Source: Streptomyces humidus
Lineage (GTDB): Bacteria > Actinomycetota > Actinomycetes > Streptomycetales > Streptomycetaceae
DNA: 64,000 bases
NCBI RefSeq assembly: GCF_014649655.1
Contig: NZ_BMTL01000015.1
Coordinates: forward strand, 143,634 to 207,633
Reading direction: 5' to 3'
Position numbers and translations under genes: made by a program. Shown here in pieces: positions 18,248 through 29,200 of this stretch (positions are counted from its first letter, which is position 1; each line of letters opens with the position of its first letter). The notes beneath the pieces are model-generated. The model was not told the origin of the DNA. It did no database searches and saw only the letters and a program-made list of their open reading frames with translations.

Positions 18248-20632
18248 TCATGAATGGTGGGGGACATCGCCCGGGGCGGTCCCGGCGTAGGCGGCCAGAC
18301 GCTCGCCGAGGACCCGGGCCGCTCCGGTCATCAGCAGATCGGCGATGCGTTCGACGTGCCGCTCCGGCCAGGGCTCCAGTGCGGTGCCGCGGACGCAGCG
18401 GTTGAAGGCGCCCGCCGCGGGCCCGCAGTGCACCTGGTAGTTGGCGCGCTCGGCGGGGTCGCCCTCCTGGGCGGCCCGGTTGGTGCGGGCGAAGTACGAC
18501 TTGAACAGGAGGGCCATACGGTGCCGGGGATCCCGCTCGGCCCGTTCGAGCTCATGCACGCGGCCGGTGTCCCGGTAGTGGGCGCAGGTCTGTTTCCACG
18601 CCTGGTCCAGCGGGGCGCGCAGGCAGTCGCGCTCCAGCCAGGTGCGGGTCGCCTGGTCGAGGTCGTCCAGGCCGCCGTGGCCGCGGTACAGCTGGTACAG
18701 CTTGTTGGCGCGGGCCGCGAAGAGAGTGCCCTTGCGGACCACCTGGACACGGGAGCCGAGTTCGAACAGGTCGCCGGCGGGCGCGTACGCGGTGTCCTGG
18801 ACGTCCACGGCGGCCAGCAGGTCCTTCACCGCGTCCGAGGTGCCCGCCTGCGGTGAGCACTGGTTGACGGAGCCGGTGACGACGAAGTCGGCGCCGAGGA
18901 CGAAGGCCGCCGCGACCGCCTCGGGGGTGCCCAGCCCTCCGCAGGCCCCGACCCGCAGACGGCGGGCGTAGCCGTGCCGTGCCGTCAGCCGCTCGGCCAG
19001 CGCGGCGGTCGTCGGCACGAGGGCCAGGCTGACGCCGCCGTCGGTGTGGCCGGCCGAGTCGCCTTCCACGCAGATGTCCTGCGCCACGGGCAGTCCGCGT
19101 GCCGCGTCTGCCTCGGAGGGGGTCAGCAAGCCCTCGGAGACCAGACGCCGCAGCAGCTCCTCGGCGGGCGGCGCCATGAAGTGGGCGGCCACCTCGGGAC
19201 GCGAGCACTTGGCGACCAGGGTGCGCACCGCGACGGGGGCGCCGTCGGCGGCGCGGTGGGCGCCGGTGAACCGGTAGCGGACGATCGCCGGGGTGACGGT
19301 GGTGAAGGCGGCTGCCTCCACGTGCCGGACGTCGTGCCGCAGCAGCAGGTCGGTCAGGGCGTCCTCGGCGCCGGGACGGGTGAGGTCGTGCAGCAGGTTC
19401 ACCCCGTAGCGGCCGTCGAGGCCGGGGGTGCGGGCGAGTTCGGTGAGAGCCTTCTCGACGGTGCCGAGGTCCAGTCCGCCCGCGCCGAAGTAGCCGCGCA
19501 GCCCTGCCCGCCCGAGCCGGGCGACCAGTTCGACGGAGGACACCCCCCGGAACATGCTGCCGGCGAGATAGGCGTAGCGCACCCCGTGGTCCTGCCGGAA
19601 CTCCGCGCTGCCGAGCCGGGCGGCGGCCGGGTCACGGACGAGTTCCGGCTCGGGGGCGGCGGGGGCGGTGGCGTCCCCCGGTACCGCCGCATGCACCGAC
19701 ACAGCCGCAGGCACACGCGCCGGCGACGCAGGCACACGCGCCTCTACAGGACCAGGCTCCCGCTGCGGCTGCGGCTGCTGCACGGCCTCCGGTTCGGCCA
19801 GCACCGACTCCCACATCGGCCGCAGCATGGGGCGCGGGCCGAACTCACGGGCCTCGGTCACGCCCCGCCGTAGCAGTTCGCGCAGGGTCTCGTGCCAGCG
19901 CACCGGAGCCGCGATCTGCCGGGCCAGCAGGTCCGCGACACGGTCGGCGGGGTAGGGCCGGCCGGTCACGTTGGCGATCACGGGGATGCGCGGCGGACGG
20001 AACTCCACGGTGTCGAGGAACGCGGCGAAGCGTTCCTGGGCAGGGCGCATGTGCCGGGAGTGGAAGGCGCCGCTGGTGACCAGCGGGACACAGCGGGCGC
20101 CCGGCGTGGCCCGTACCGCGGTGCGTACCGCCCGTACGGACTCGGCCGGCCCCGACACCACCACCTGCGTGGCGGTGTTGAGGTTGGCGAGGTCGACGTC
20201 GGCGGCCCCGCAGCGGTCGAGCAGGGCGCGGACCGCGTCGGGCGTGAGGCCGACGACGGCCAGCATGGCGCCGCCGTCCGCCTCCCCCATCAGCTCTCCG
20301 CGCCGCCGCACGATCCGCAGGCCGGTCTCGAAGTCGAAACAGCCCGCGGTGAGCAGCGCGTTGTACTCGCCCAGACTGTGTCCCGCCAGGAGGTCGGGGC
20401 CGGGGCCCTCCGCCAGCGCCTCCGCGGAGGCGAGCGCGTTGACGACGTACAGCGCGGGCTGGGTCCACCGGGTGCGGTTCAGCCGACCGTCGGGGTCGTC
20501 CAGGCACAGCGCGCGCACGGACTCGCCGAGGATCCGGTCGGCGGTCGTCACGAACTCGGGAAAGCGGTCGAAGAGCGCCTCCCCCATTCCGGGGCGCTGT
20601 GCCCCCTGGCCGGCGAAGAGCCAGGCCTTCAC
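18248..20632 (-). CDS. trans-acting acyltransferase - enoylreductase (AT-ER) 1
   Basis: Encodes 794 residues. Residues 1-290 are a malonyl-CoA:ACP transacylase (GQGAQ, GHSLGEY nucleophile, RRRGELM with the carboxylate-binding Arg, GAFHS malonyl motif). Residues about 330-790 are a PfaD-type FMN enoylreductase with the intact signatures VEGDSAGHTDGG and GACGGLGTPEAVAAAF. The AT would load malonyl units on the AT-less PKS modules, and the ER would act in trans. The GTG start overlaps the upstream stop by four bases. This is the canonical partner of the cluster; compare the divergent paralogue at 29682-32057. Confidence 0.93.
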   Translation of the reverse strand: MKAWLFAGQGAQRPGMGEALFDRFPEFVTTADRILGESVRALCLDDPDGRLNRTRWTQPALYVVNALASAEALAEGPGPDLLAGHSLGEYNALLTAGCFDFETGLRIVRRRGELMGEADGGAMLAVVGLTPDAVRALLDRCGAADVDLANLNTATQVVVSGPAESVRAVRTAVRATPGARCVPLVTSGAFHSRHMRPAQERFAAFLDTVEFRPPRIPVIANVTGRPYPADRVADLLARQIAAPVRWHETLRELLRRGVTEAREFGPRPMLRPMWESVLAEPEAVQQPQPQREPGPVEARVPASPARVPAAVSVHAAVPGDATAPAAPEPELVRDPAAARLGSAEFRQDHGVRYAYLAGSMFRGVSSVELVARLGRAGLRGYFGAGGLDLGTVEKALTELARTPGLDGRYGVNLLHDLTRPGAEDALTDLLLRHDVRHVEAAAFTTVTPAIVRYRFTGAHRAADGAPVAVRTLVAKCSRPEVAAHFMAPPAEELLRRLVSEGLLTPSEADAARGLPVAQDICVEGDSAGHTDGGVSLALVPTTAALAERLTARHGYARRLRVGACGGLGTPEAVAAAFVLGADFVVTGSVNQCSPQAGTSDAVKDLLAAVDVQDTAYAPAGDLFELGSRVQVVRKGTLFAARANKLYQLYRGHGGLDDLDQATRTWLERDCLRAPLDQAWKQTCAHYRDTGRVHELERAERDPRHRMALLFKSYFARTNRAAQEGDPAERANYQVHCGPAAGAFNRCVRGTALEPWPERHVERIADLLMTGAARVLGERLAAYAGTAPGDVPHHS

Positions 20633-21528
20633 GCGCCCGGGCGGAGCTGGTACGGCAGCAGCACGGTGTCCTCGATGGTGCCGGGCACGAAGGAGCGGCC
20701 CCAGGTGCCGCCGCCCTTGCGCTCGGCGATGAACTGCCGCTCACCGAGGGCCAGGAAGCCCTTGTCGGTGCGCTCGAGCTCGAGGAGTTCCTGGTAGGCG
20801 TCGAAATCCTTGAGGTGGATGAGCCAGTGCAGGCGGTCCATCACGCCGAACGTCTCCTCGTAGAGGTAGGAGGTGGCGCGGCCGGGCAGCTTGCGGTTGA
20901 CCTCGTTCTGCCACGCGAAGGCGTACAGGCGGGCCTCCTTGCGGAACTCGTGCGAGGCCTGGCCGCTGCGGTGCAGGGTGAGGAGCGCGTTCGCGGAGTG
21001 CAGCAGCTCGGTGTCGGGCTGCCCGGTCTGGAGTCTGGCCGGGTCCACCCAGAGTTCGCCGCTGTCGTGGTCGTCCTCCTCGTGCACGAGTCCGTGCTGC
21101 GGGACGAGGATGCGCTCGCGCACGGAGCCCTCGACGACGGCACGGCCCCACACTCCGGCCCCGGCGTCGTCGACCACGGCGTCGCTCTCCAGCATGTCGA
21201 TCATCTTCTCGTCGTGATCGACCATGTGGAGGCTGATGGCGTAGTCGTTGGGGGTCTTCCAGTGGATCAGCCAGTGCACCCTGTCCTGCTTGCCGAACGC
21301 CTCCTCGTAGAAGTAGAAGGAGGCGCCGTTGAGGTCGGCCTGGTTCATGTAGGCGATCACGTCGGCGAAGAGCTTGCGGCCCTCGACGCGGTGCTCGTAC
21401 TTCAGCTGGGCGCTGCGGGCGATGGTGAAGCCCGAGTTGCCGGAGTGCAGCAGCTTGTCGGCGGGCACGGGGCTCTGGGCCGACGCCGGGCTGGGACCGG
21501 CCGCGCTCCGGGCTGTCCGCTGTTCCAT
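20629..21528 (-). CDS. tandem-repeat protein of unknown function (DUF6039-like), copy 2
   Basis: Encodes 299 residues from the ATG at 21528, with GGAAGGAC about nine bases upstream. It has the same two-half plan as the protein at 17296-18228: FYFYEEAFGKQDRVHWLIHW in the first half and SYLYEETFGVMDRLHWLIHL in the second, each after an LHSGNSG or LHSANA segment. The C terminus SFVPGTIEDTVLLPY matches AFVPGTVRETMMLPH in the paralogue. It heads the operon copy 2 - AT-ER 1 - copy 1, whose promoter carries motif site C. Two paralogues flanking an AT-ER gene suggests a heteromeric or sequential role in tailoring or self-protection. No catalytic function is assigned. Confidence 0.8.
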   Translation of the reverse strand: MEQRTARSAAGPSPASAQSPVPADKLLHSGNSGFTIARSAQLKYEHRVEGRKLFADVIAYMNQADLNGASFYFYEEAFGKQDRVHWLIHWKTPNDYAISLHMVDHDEKMIDMLESDAVVDDAGAGVWGRAVVEGSVRERILVPQHGLVHEEDDHDSGELWVDPARLQTGQPDTELLHSANALLTLHRSGQASHEFRKEARLYAFAWQNEVNRKLPGRATSYLYEETFGVMDRLHWLIHLKDFDAYQELLELERTDKGFLALGERQFIAERKGGGTWGRSFVPGTIEDTVLLPYQLRPGA

Positions 21529-21595
21529 GGAATGGCCGTCCTTCCAGTGCGCAGAATGCGTGGCTCGTGCCGGGCCTGGGAGGCCGGCGCGAGCC

Positions 21596-21639
21596 ACGCT
21601 AGGCGGACCGCGGTCCGGGTGCTGCACAACTTTGAGCAG
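21596..21639 (-). promoter_or_regulatory. cluster motif site C with -10 box
   Basis: Minus strand CTGCTCAAAGTTGTGCA (21639-21623) is the best inverted-repeat copy (TGCTCAA-AG-TTGTGCA). It is followed after 21 nt by TAGCGT (21601-21596), a Streptomyces-type -10. This would start transcription near 21589, about 60 nt ahead of the gene at 21528, with the repeat centred at -41.5. Confidence 0.6.
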
Positions 21640-21665
21640 GCGGGGGCGGTCCCGCCGGCCCGGGT

Positions 21666-23225
21666 TCAGCCGGCCGCGGGGGCCTCCTGCGCCGGCTGCT
21701 CGGCGGCGGGTTCGGTCCTGCGGGGCATCTCCTTGAGGAACAGCGACACCAGGAGGGCGATGCCGACCAGCAGGACGCACACCAGGAACATGTCGCCCAT
21801 GGCGCGCGCGTACCCGTCCAGCGCGTCCGCGCGCACCGGTTCGGGCAGCCGGTGCAGGGCTGTGACGCCCTGGTCGGCGGCGCGTGCCGCGTCCTGGCCG
21901 ACGTCGGTCAGCCGGTCGGTCACCCGGCTGGTGAGGACGGTGCCGAGGACCGCGACCCCGACCGCCGACCCCATCCGCTGGAAGAAGTTCGCGGCGCTGG
22001 TGGCCGCGCCGATGTCCTGCGGGGGCACGGAGTTCTGTACGGCGGTGATGACGGGCTGCATCACGAGGCCGATGCCGGCGCCGAACAGGAAGGCGTACAG
22101 GCCGATCTGCCAGTAGGGGGTGTCGGCGGTGAGCCGGGACAGCAGCAGCATGGTGACGACCAGCAGCGCGGAGCCGGAGACGGGGAACACCTTGTAGCGG
22201 CCGTTCTTGCTGATCAGCTGGCCGGAGGCGATGGAGGTGAAGGTCAGCCCGAACATCGCCGGGAGCATGGCGAGTCCGGAGCGGGTGGAGGACATGTCCA
22301 TCACGGCCTGGAAGTACAGCGGCAGGAAGACGATGCCGGCGAACATGGCGGCGCCGGCGAGCAGCCCGAACAGGGCTCCGACGCCGAAGACCGGGTTGCG
22401 GAACAGGCTCATGGGGATGACCGGTTCGGCCGCCCGGGTCTCCGCCCACACGAACAGGACGGCGAGGGCGACGGCGCCGACGGCCAGCAGCAGCGAGCCG
22501 GGCGCCGCCCAGCCGTAGGCGTCACCGGCCCAGTTGAGGTACAGCAGGGCGCACACGACGGCGCCGGCGACCAGGGCGGCGCCGGCGAAGTCGACGGTGT
22601 GCCGGCGCTGGGGACTGCGGATGCGCAGGCCGACGGCGGTCGCCACCAGAGCCAGCACGCCGACCGGCACGTTGATCAGGAAGATCCAGCGCCAGCCCGG
22701 GCCGTCCGTGAACCAGCCGCCGACCAGCGGCCCGATGACGCTCGACAGGCCGAACACGGCCCCGAACATGCCCTGGTAGCGGCCTCTGCGCTCCGGCGGG
22801 ACGACGTCGGCGATCACCGCGAGCGCCAGCACGAACAGCCCTCCCGCGCCGAGCCCTTGGATCCCGCGGAAGACGATGAGCTGCCAGATGCTCTGCGCGG
22901 CGCCGCACAGCACCGACCCGACGACGAAGACGCCGATGGCGCACTGCACCACGGTCCGGCGGCCGTAGAGGTCGGACACCTTGCCCCACAGCGGGGTGAC
23001 CGCCATGGAGGCGACCAGGTAGATCGTCACCACCCAGGGCAGGCGTTCCAGACCGCCCAGTTCGCCGACGATGCTCGGCAGGGCGACGCTGACGACGGTC
23101 TGGTCCAGTGCCGACAACAGCATCCCCGCCATCACACCGGCGATGGCCAGCGCGGCCTGGCGAGGGGTGGGCAGGGCCGGTGCCGCGTCCGCGGGCCCGG
23201 GGGCCGCCTCTGCGGAGTTGTCCAT
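21666..23225 (-). CDS. MFS drug exporter, DHA2 (14-TMS, EmrB/QacA) family
   Basis: Encodes 519 residues with about 14 hydrophobic segments. The DHA2 signatures LDQTVVSVALPSI in helix 1, the loop-2 motif GKVSDLYGRR, and the motif-C region GLSSVIGPLVGGWFTD are present. It would export the trans-AT product or provide self-resistance using proton-motive force. It starts 46 bases after the upstream PKS stop, and GGAAGGA precedes the ATG, so it is probably the last gene of the operon HCS - ECH1 - AT-ER 2 - PKS - exporter. Confidence 0.93.
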   Translation of the reverse strand: MDNSAEAAPGPADAAPALPTPRQAALAIAGVMAGMLLSALDQTVVSVALPSIVGELGGLERLPWVVTIYLVASMAVTPLWGKVSDLYGRRTVVQCAIGVFVVGSVLCGAAQSIWQLIVFRGIQGLGAGGLFVLALAVIADVVPPERRGRYQGMFGAVFGLSSVIGPLVGGWFTDGPGWRWIFLINVPVGVLALVATAVGLRIRSPQRRHTVDFAGAALVAGAVVCALLYLNWAGDAYGWAAPGSLLLAVGAVALAVLFVWAETRAAEPVIPMSLFRNPVFGVGALFGLLAGAAMFAGIVFLPLYFQAVMDMSSTRSGLAMLPAMFGLTFTSIASGQLISKNGRYKVFPVSGSALLVVTMLLLSRLTADTPYWQIGLYAFLFGAGIGLVMQPVITAVQNSVPPQDIGAATSAANFFQRMGSAVGVAVLGTVLTSRVTDRLTDVGQDAARAADQGVTALHRLPEPVRADALDGYARAMGDMFLVCVLLVGIALLVSLFLKEMPRRTEPAAEQPAQEAPAAG

Positions 23226-23271
23226 GACGGGTGTTTCCTTCCGTGGGGTGGGACGGGCGGCGGGCCGGGTG

Positions 23272-26200
23272 CTACGGCACCCGCTCCGCCGGACTGGATC
23301 CTGGAATGCCGCCCGTCACCTGGCGGGTGACGAAGCGCAGATCGAGGATGGCGGCGCGGGCGGGCGCAGGCCGGGGCTCCGCGGGCGGCCGGGGGGCCGG
23401 GGCGGAGCCGCCGTCCGGCTCCCGCTCCAGCCACAGCCGCCGTCGCGCGTACGCGGGTGCGGGCAGGGGCTCGCGCACCGGGACTCCCGCCGGCCGCTCG
23501 GCCGGGTCCAGAGCGGAGGCGACCAGGTGGGCGTTGGTGCCGCCGAGCCCGAAGGAGCTGAGTCCGGCCACCCGCCGCTCGGGCGGCGCCGTCCACTGCC
23601 CGGCCGCGGTCGCGGGCCGGAACGGCGAGTGGGCGAAGTCGAAGCGCGGGTTGGGCGTCTCGCAGAACAGGGTGGGCGGCACGACCGCGTGCTCCAGGCT
23701 CAGCGCGACCTTGATCAGGCCCGCCACACCGGCCGCGCTCAGCAGATGGCCGACGTTGGCCTTGAGGCTGCCGATCGCGCACCGGCCGTAGGGTTCCTCG
23801 GCGCCGGCGAACGCGTCGGTGAGGGCCTTGAGTTCCATCGGGTCGCCGATCCTGGTGGCGGTGCCGTGCGCTTCCACCAGCCCGATCTCCTCGGCGCGCC
23901 GCCCGGCCGCGGCCAGGGCCTTGCGGACGACATCGGTCTGGGCGGCCGGGTTCGGGGTGGTCGTTCCCATGGTGTGGCCGTCGTTGTTGACGGCGACCGC
24001 CTCGATCACCGCGTGGACGCGGTCGCCGTCGCGCAGGGCGGCGGCCAGCGGCTTCAGCAGGACGGCGCCGCAGCCCTCCCCCGGCACGATGCCGTCCGCC
24101 CGCTCGTCGAACGGCCGGCAGCGCCCGGTGGGCGACAGCACCCGCGCGGCGCTGAACTCCAGGTAGGGCCGCTCGTCCAGCAGGATCTCCACCCCGCCGG
24201 CCAGGGCCAGTTCGGCCTCCCCGGACAGCACGCTGCGGCACGCCAGCTGCACGCTCACCAGTGAGGACGAACAGGCGCTGTCCACCACCAGGCCGGGGCC
24301 CCGGAAGTCGAAGCGGTGGGCCACCTGCGCGGCCAGGAAGTTCTGGTCGGACTGGAGCACGTCCGGCCGCAGGGGCGCGCGCAGCGGGTAGGAGGAGATC
24401 CGCCCGCCGACGAAGACGCCCACGTCCCGGCCGCGCAGTTCCTCGCCCCGGTAGCCGGCGTCGGCCACACAGTCCCGGGCGGCTTCCAGGAACAGTCGGA
24501 TCCCCGGGTCCAGCACGGTGGCCTCGTCGTCGGTGAGCTGGAACGGCTCGGGGTCGAACAGGTCCAGCCCGTCCAGGAAGCCGCCCCATTTCCCGTTGCT
24601 GCGGCCCAGTTCGTGCTCGGGGCGGTAGTAGGTCCCGGTGTCCCAGCGTCCGGCCGGCACCTCGGTGACGGAACATCGGCCTTCGAGCAGGTTGCGCCAG
24701 AAGGCGGCGACGTCCGGGGCGCCGGGGAAGCGTCCGGCCATGCCGATGACGGCGACCCTGCCGTCGGTACGGCCGCCGGCCGGGGGCGCGGTGGCGGGCG
24801 GGGCCGTCGGCGCCGGAACCGGCGGCCCGCTCTGCGCCCGCGGCGGCCCGGTCGCCGGGTCCGCCGTCGGGGCGACCGGTTCGGCGCGGGGGGCGAGGCC
24901 GGCGGAGGTCAGATGGTCGTGGAGCTGTCGGACCGAGGGGTACTCCAGCAGCAGCGACGGCGGAAGGCGCTTGCCGACGGCCCTCTCCACGTGCTCCAGC
25001 AGTTCGCCCAGCATCACGGACTCCACGCCGAGATCGGCGAAGTCGGCCGTGATGTCGAGGTCGGCCTCCGGGGTGCCGAGCACCGCGCACACCAGCGGGA
25101 CCAGCCAGGCGGGACCGCTGTCGGCGGGCGGCGCCTGCCGTGCCGGCGGCACGTCCGCCACAGGCCCCGGCGGCGTCGCCGGTGCCGGGTCCGGGTCGGC
25201 CACAGGCTCCGCGGGCGTCACCCGTACGGGGTGCGGGTCGGCTGCCGGTCCGTCCGGCGTCTCGCCCTTCCGGGTGACCGGCAACGTCTCCGCGTCGAAG
25301 GAGGAGTCCAGGGGGACGGCCGGCAGGACCGTGCCGCCCCAGGGCATGGCGATCACCTGTTCCAGGATGCGCAGCCCCGTGGCGTCGTCGACGGTGTCCA
25401 GGCCGACCGGGGCGCAGACGTTGTCCTTGCCGCGTGCCGCTCCGCTCTGCGTCCACATCGGCCAGGCCACGGAACGGAAGTGGCCGCCGCCGCTGCGGAC
25501 CCGGTGGTTCAGCAGCAGGTCCATCGCCGCGTTGGCCGCCGCGTAGTCGGTGACGCCGACGGCGAGGCGCGGGATCATGGCACAGGCCGAGGAGAACGCC
25601 ACGAAGAAGTCGAGCCGGTCGCCCTCGCACAGGGCGGCCAGCGTCTCCATGCCGTCGGGCTTGGGCGCGAAGGTGGCGCGGACGGCGGCGGTGTCCTTGC
25701 CGACGAAGGCGGGCCGGCCGGCGCCGAGACCGCCGGCGCAGTGCACCACACCCCCGAGAGAACCGAGTTCGGACCGCACCCGCTCCAGGAAGGCGCCGAG
25801 GGCGGCCCTGTCGGTGAGCGGACCGGTGTGGACCAGGACGCGCGCGCCGAGCTGTTCCAGTCGCCGTATGCCGGCGACGGCCTCCGCCTCGGCGGCGCCG
25901 AGCGCCCCGGCGGTGTCCCACCGGGCGCGGGGCGGCAGCGGCCGGGCTCCGAGCACCGCGATCGCCCGCGCTCCGCGCTGGACGAGGTGCGCGGCGACCC
26001 GGGCGCCGATGCCCCGGGTGCCCCCGGTGACGACGTAGGCGCGGCCGGGGTCCGGGGCGAGCGGGGTGTGCCGGGCCAGGGTGGGACGCAGGACGGGTTC
26101 GTAGCGCAGTCCGTGCCGGTGGCAGATCTCGGCCCGGTCGCCCGGCCGGCGCCACTCGCCCCACAGCGTCGCGGCCAGCCCTTCCGGGTCGGCGGTGGGC

Positions 26201-29200
26201 AGGTCGGTGTCGAGGACGGTGGTGTCCAGTCGTCCGTACTCGGCGCCGAGGCAGCGCAGGAACCCCGCCATGCGGGCGCCGGACGGGCAGGGGGCGGGAC
26301 CGTCGAGGTCCTGGAGGCCGCGTACCGCCTGGATGCCGCGCAGCCTGGCGCCGGGCCGGGCGCCGAGGAGCCGGCGGATCAGCAGCAGACGGGCGGTCCA
26401 GGGGCCGGGGTCGTCGGGGTCGGGCCGGTCGAGGTCGGTGAGGTCGATCCAGCCGGCGATCACCGGGTGGCGGGCGAGCAGGTCGTCGGTGACGGCCTCG
26501 GCCTGGCCGTCGTCGCCGAACTCCCCCACGGCGCCCGGGGAGTGACCGCCATGGCCTCCGTGACCGCTTCGGACGTCGTGGACGAGGACCGGGACGACGG
26601 CGCCGGGGGGCGCCGTGCGCGCGAGCGCGTCGGCCAGGGCCCGGGTCGCGGCGCCGTACAGGCACACCACGGCGCCCTCGGCGGGGCCGTTCCCGGCGGT
26701 CGCCTCGCCGGTGGGCAGCCATTCGCGGCGCAGCAGCACGGTGTCCTCGCCGTCCTGGACTTCCTGGCCGTCCTGGCCGTCCTGCCGAGGGGGCGGTGTG
26801 CCGCGGGAGGGCCCGGTGTCCGGCGAGGCGACGGGCCTGCCGGTGGCGTCGTCCTCCGCGCGGTCGTCGTTCTCGCGGATCCAGCACCGCATCCCGGCGA
26901 AGGGGTACGTCGGCAGGGTGGTGACGCGTGGCGTGGCGCCGGTGTGCAGCCGGGCCCAGTCGACGGGCCCGCCGGTCACCCAGTGCCGGGCGAGCGCGGG
27001 AAGGTCGGGGTCGGGGCCGTCCGGCAGCAGGCGCCCCTGGGGGCGGCCGCCGTGCGGCGCCCGGCCGCCGACCACGCCCCCGGCGCCGGTGTCCCCGCCC
27101 GCCGCGAACTCCGCCAGGCGGTCCGCGGCCTCCGCCGCGTCGGCGGCGACGAGCGCGAGCCGGGCACGCAGTGGCTCGCGGCCGACCTGGAGGGTCCAGG
27201 CGACGTCGGCGAGCGCGGCCGGCTCCGGGCGGCGCAGCCAGGCGGCGAGGCGGGACGCGGCGTCCTTCAGACGCTGTTCGTCGTGTGCCGAGAGCACGAG
27301 CAACTGAGGGGCCGGGGCGGTGTCCGTGCCGGGGTGCTGCGCGGGGAACTCCTCCAGGACGACGTGGGCGATGGTCCCGCCGGCGCCGAAGGAGCTGATG
27401 CCCGCGCGGCGGGGGCGCGGCGCGCCGTCCGGTCCGGTCGGCCGCGGCCAGGGGGCGGCGGTGCTCTGGGCGCGGAAGGGCACGGCGTCCCAGTCGATGT
27501 TCGGGTTGAGCCGGTCCACGTGCAGGGTCGGGGCCAGGGCGCCGTGTTCCATCTGGAGCAGGCTCTTGGTGAGCGCGGCGATGCCGGCCGCGGCCTCGGC
27601 GTGCCCGATGGTGGACTTGACCGAGCCGATCGGCAGCGAGCCCGGCGGACGGTCGTCGCCGCCGAACACGCGGGTGAGACCGTCGATCTCGACCGGGTCG
27701 CCGAGTGCGGTGCCGGCGCCGTGGGCCTCCACGTAGTCGATGTCGGCGGGCCGCAGTCCCGCGTCGGCGAGGGCGTCCCGGACGACCTCGCTCTGGGCGA
27801 CGGGGGACGGCACGATGTAGCCGTTGGTGCGTCCCGCGTGCACCACGGCGGTGCCCCGGATCACGGCGCGCACCCGGTCGCCGTCGGCCAGGGCCCGGGC
27901 CAGGGGCTTCAGCACCAGCACGCCGACCGCCTCGGCCGGCACGAACCCGTCGCCGCCCGCTCCGAAGCTGCGGCAGCGCCGGGAGCTGGCGGTCAGGGAC
28001 ATGAGCCGCTGCTGGACGAACTTGTTCGGGTGCAGGGAGAGGTTGACGGCCCCGGCGAGGGCGATCTCGCAGTCCCCGGCGCGCAGTGCGCGCACGGCCA
28101 GGTGCAGGGCGGCCAGCGAGGAGGAGCACATGGTGTCGACGGCGAGGCTGGGGCCGTGCAGGTCGAGGATGTACGAGACGCGGTTGGCGATGTTGCCGAG
28201 CGCGCCGCCGCTGTAGGCGGGGCGTCCGCGCCGGGTCTCCTCGACGCCGAAGAAGGCGTAGTCGGCGTACATGGCGCCCGCGTAGACGCCGACGCGCGAC
28301 CGGTGCCGTTCACGCAGCCGTTGCCGGGGGTAGGCGGCGTTCTCCAGGGCGGCCCAGGCCGTCTCCAGGAAGAGGCGCTCGTGCGGGTCCATGAGCGCGG
28401 CGTCGCGGGGGGTGATGCCGAACAGCAGCGGGTCGAAGCGGTCGACGCCGTCGAGGAAGCCGCCGGTCATGTCCTCGACGGGCCAGCCGGGCCGGTGCCG
28501 GTCGGCGGGCAGGCCGGTGACGCAGTCGTGTCCGGACCTCAGGTTGTCCCAGAACGTCTCCAGGTCCGGGGCCTGCGGGTAGCGGCCCGCGACGCCGATG
28601 ACGGCTGTCGCGCCGTCGGTCCCGGTGGACGGGGCCGGAGCGGGGCCGGGAACGGGAGCCCGGGCCGCAGCGGACGCCGACCGGGGGGCGCTCTCCGTCC
28701 GTCCGGTGTCCGGCGTGCGGCGCGGGGTGGCTCCGCAGCGGTGTACGGCGTCCTCGGCCACGTGGGCCAGGTCGCCGTGCTCGAAGAACAGGGTCAGGCT
28801 GCCGACCCCCCAGTCCTCCGCGAGCAGCCGGTTGAGTTCGCCGATCTGCAGCGACGTCAGCCCGTACTCCACGAAGGGCGTGTGGGCGTCGAGTTCGCTC
28901 CTCGGGATCCCGGACACCTGGGCGTAGCGGTCCAGGAGGGCGGTCTCCAGGTCCGCCACGCGCGGGTCCGCCCCCGCCCCCGTGTCCCGTGCGGCGTCGG
29001 CGGCCTGCGCCCGGGGGGACGGCGGCGCGGCCGCGCCGGCGGTGACGAAGGGGTACACCGGCAGGGCGACGCGGGCGCGTGGCGTGTGCCAGTAGGTCTC
29101 CCAGGGCAGGTCGGCCCCCTGGACCCACAGAGCGGCCGCCTCGGCGGCGGTGCCGGGCGCGCCGGCCGGCGCCCGGCCGGCCCGCCCGGTGTGGACGGCC

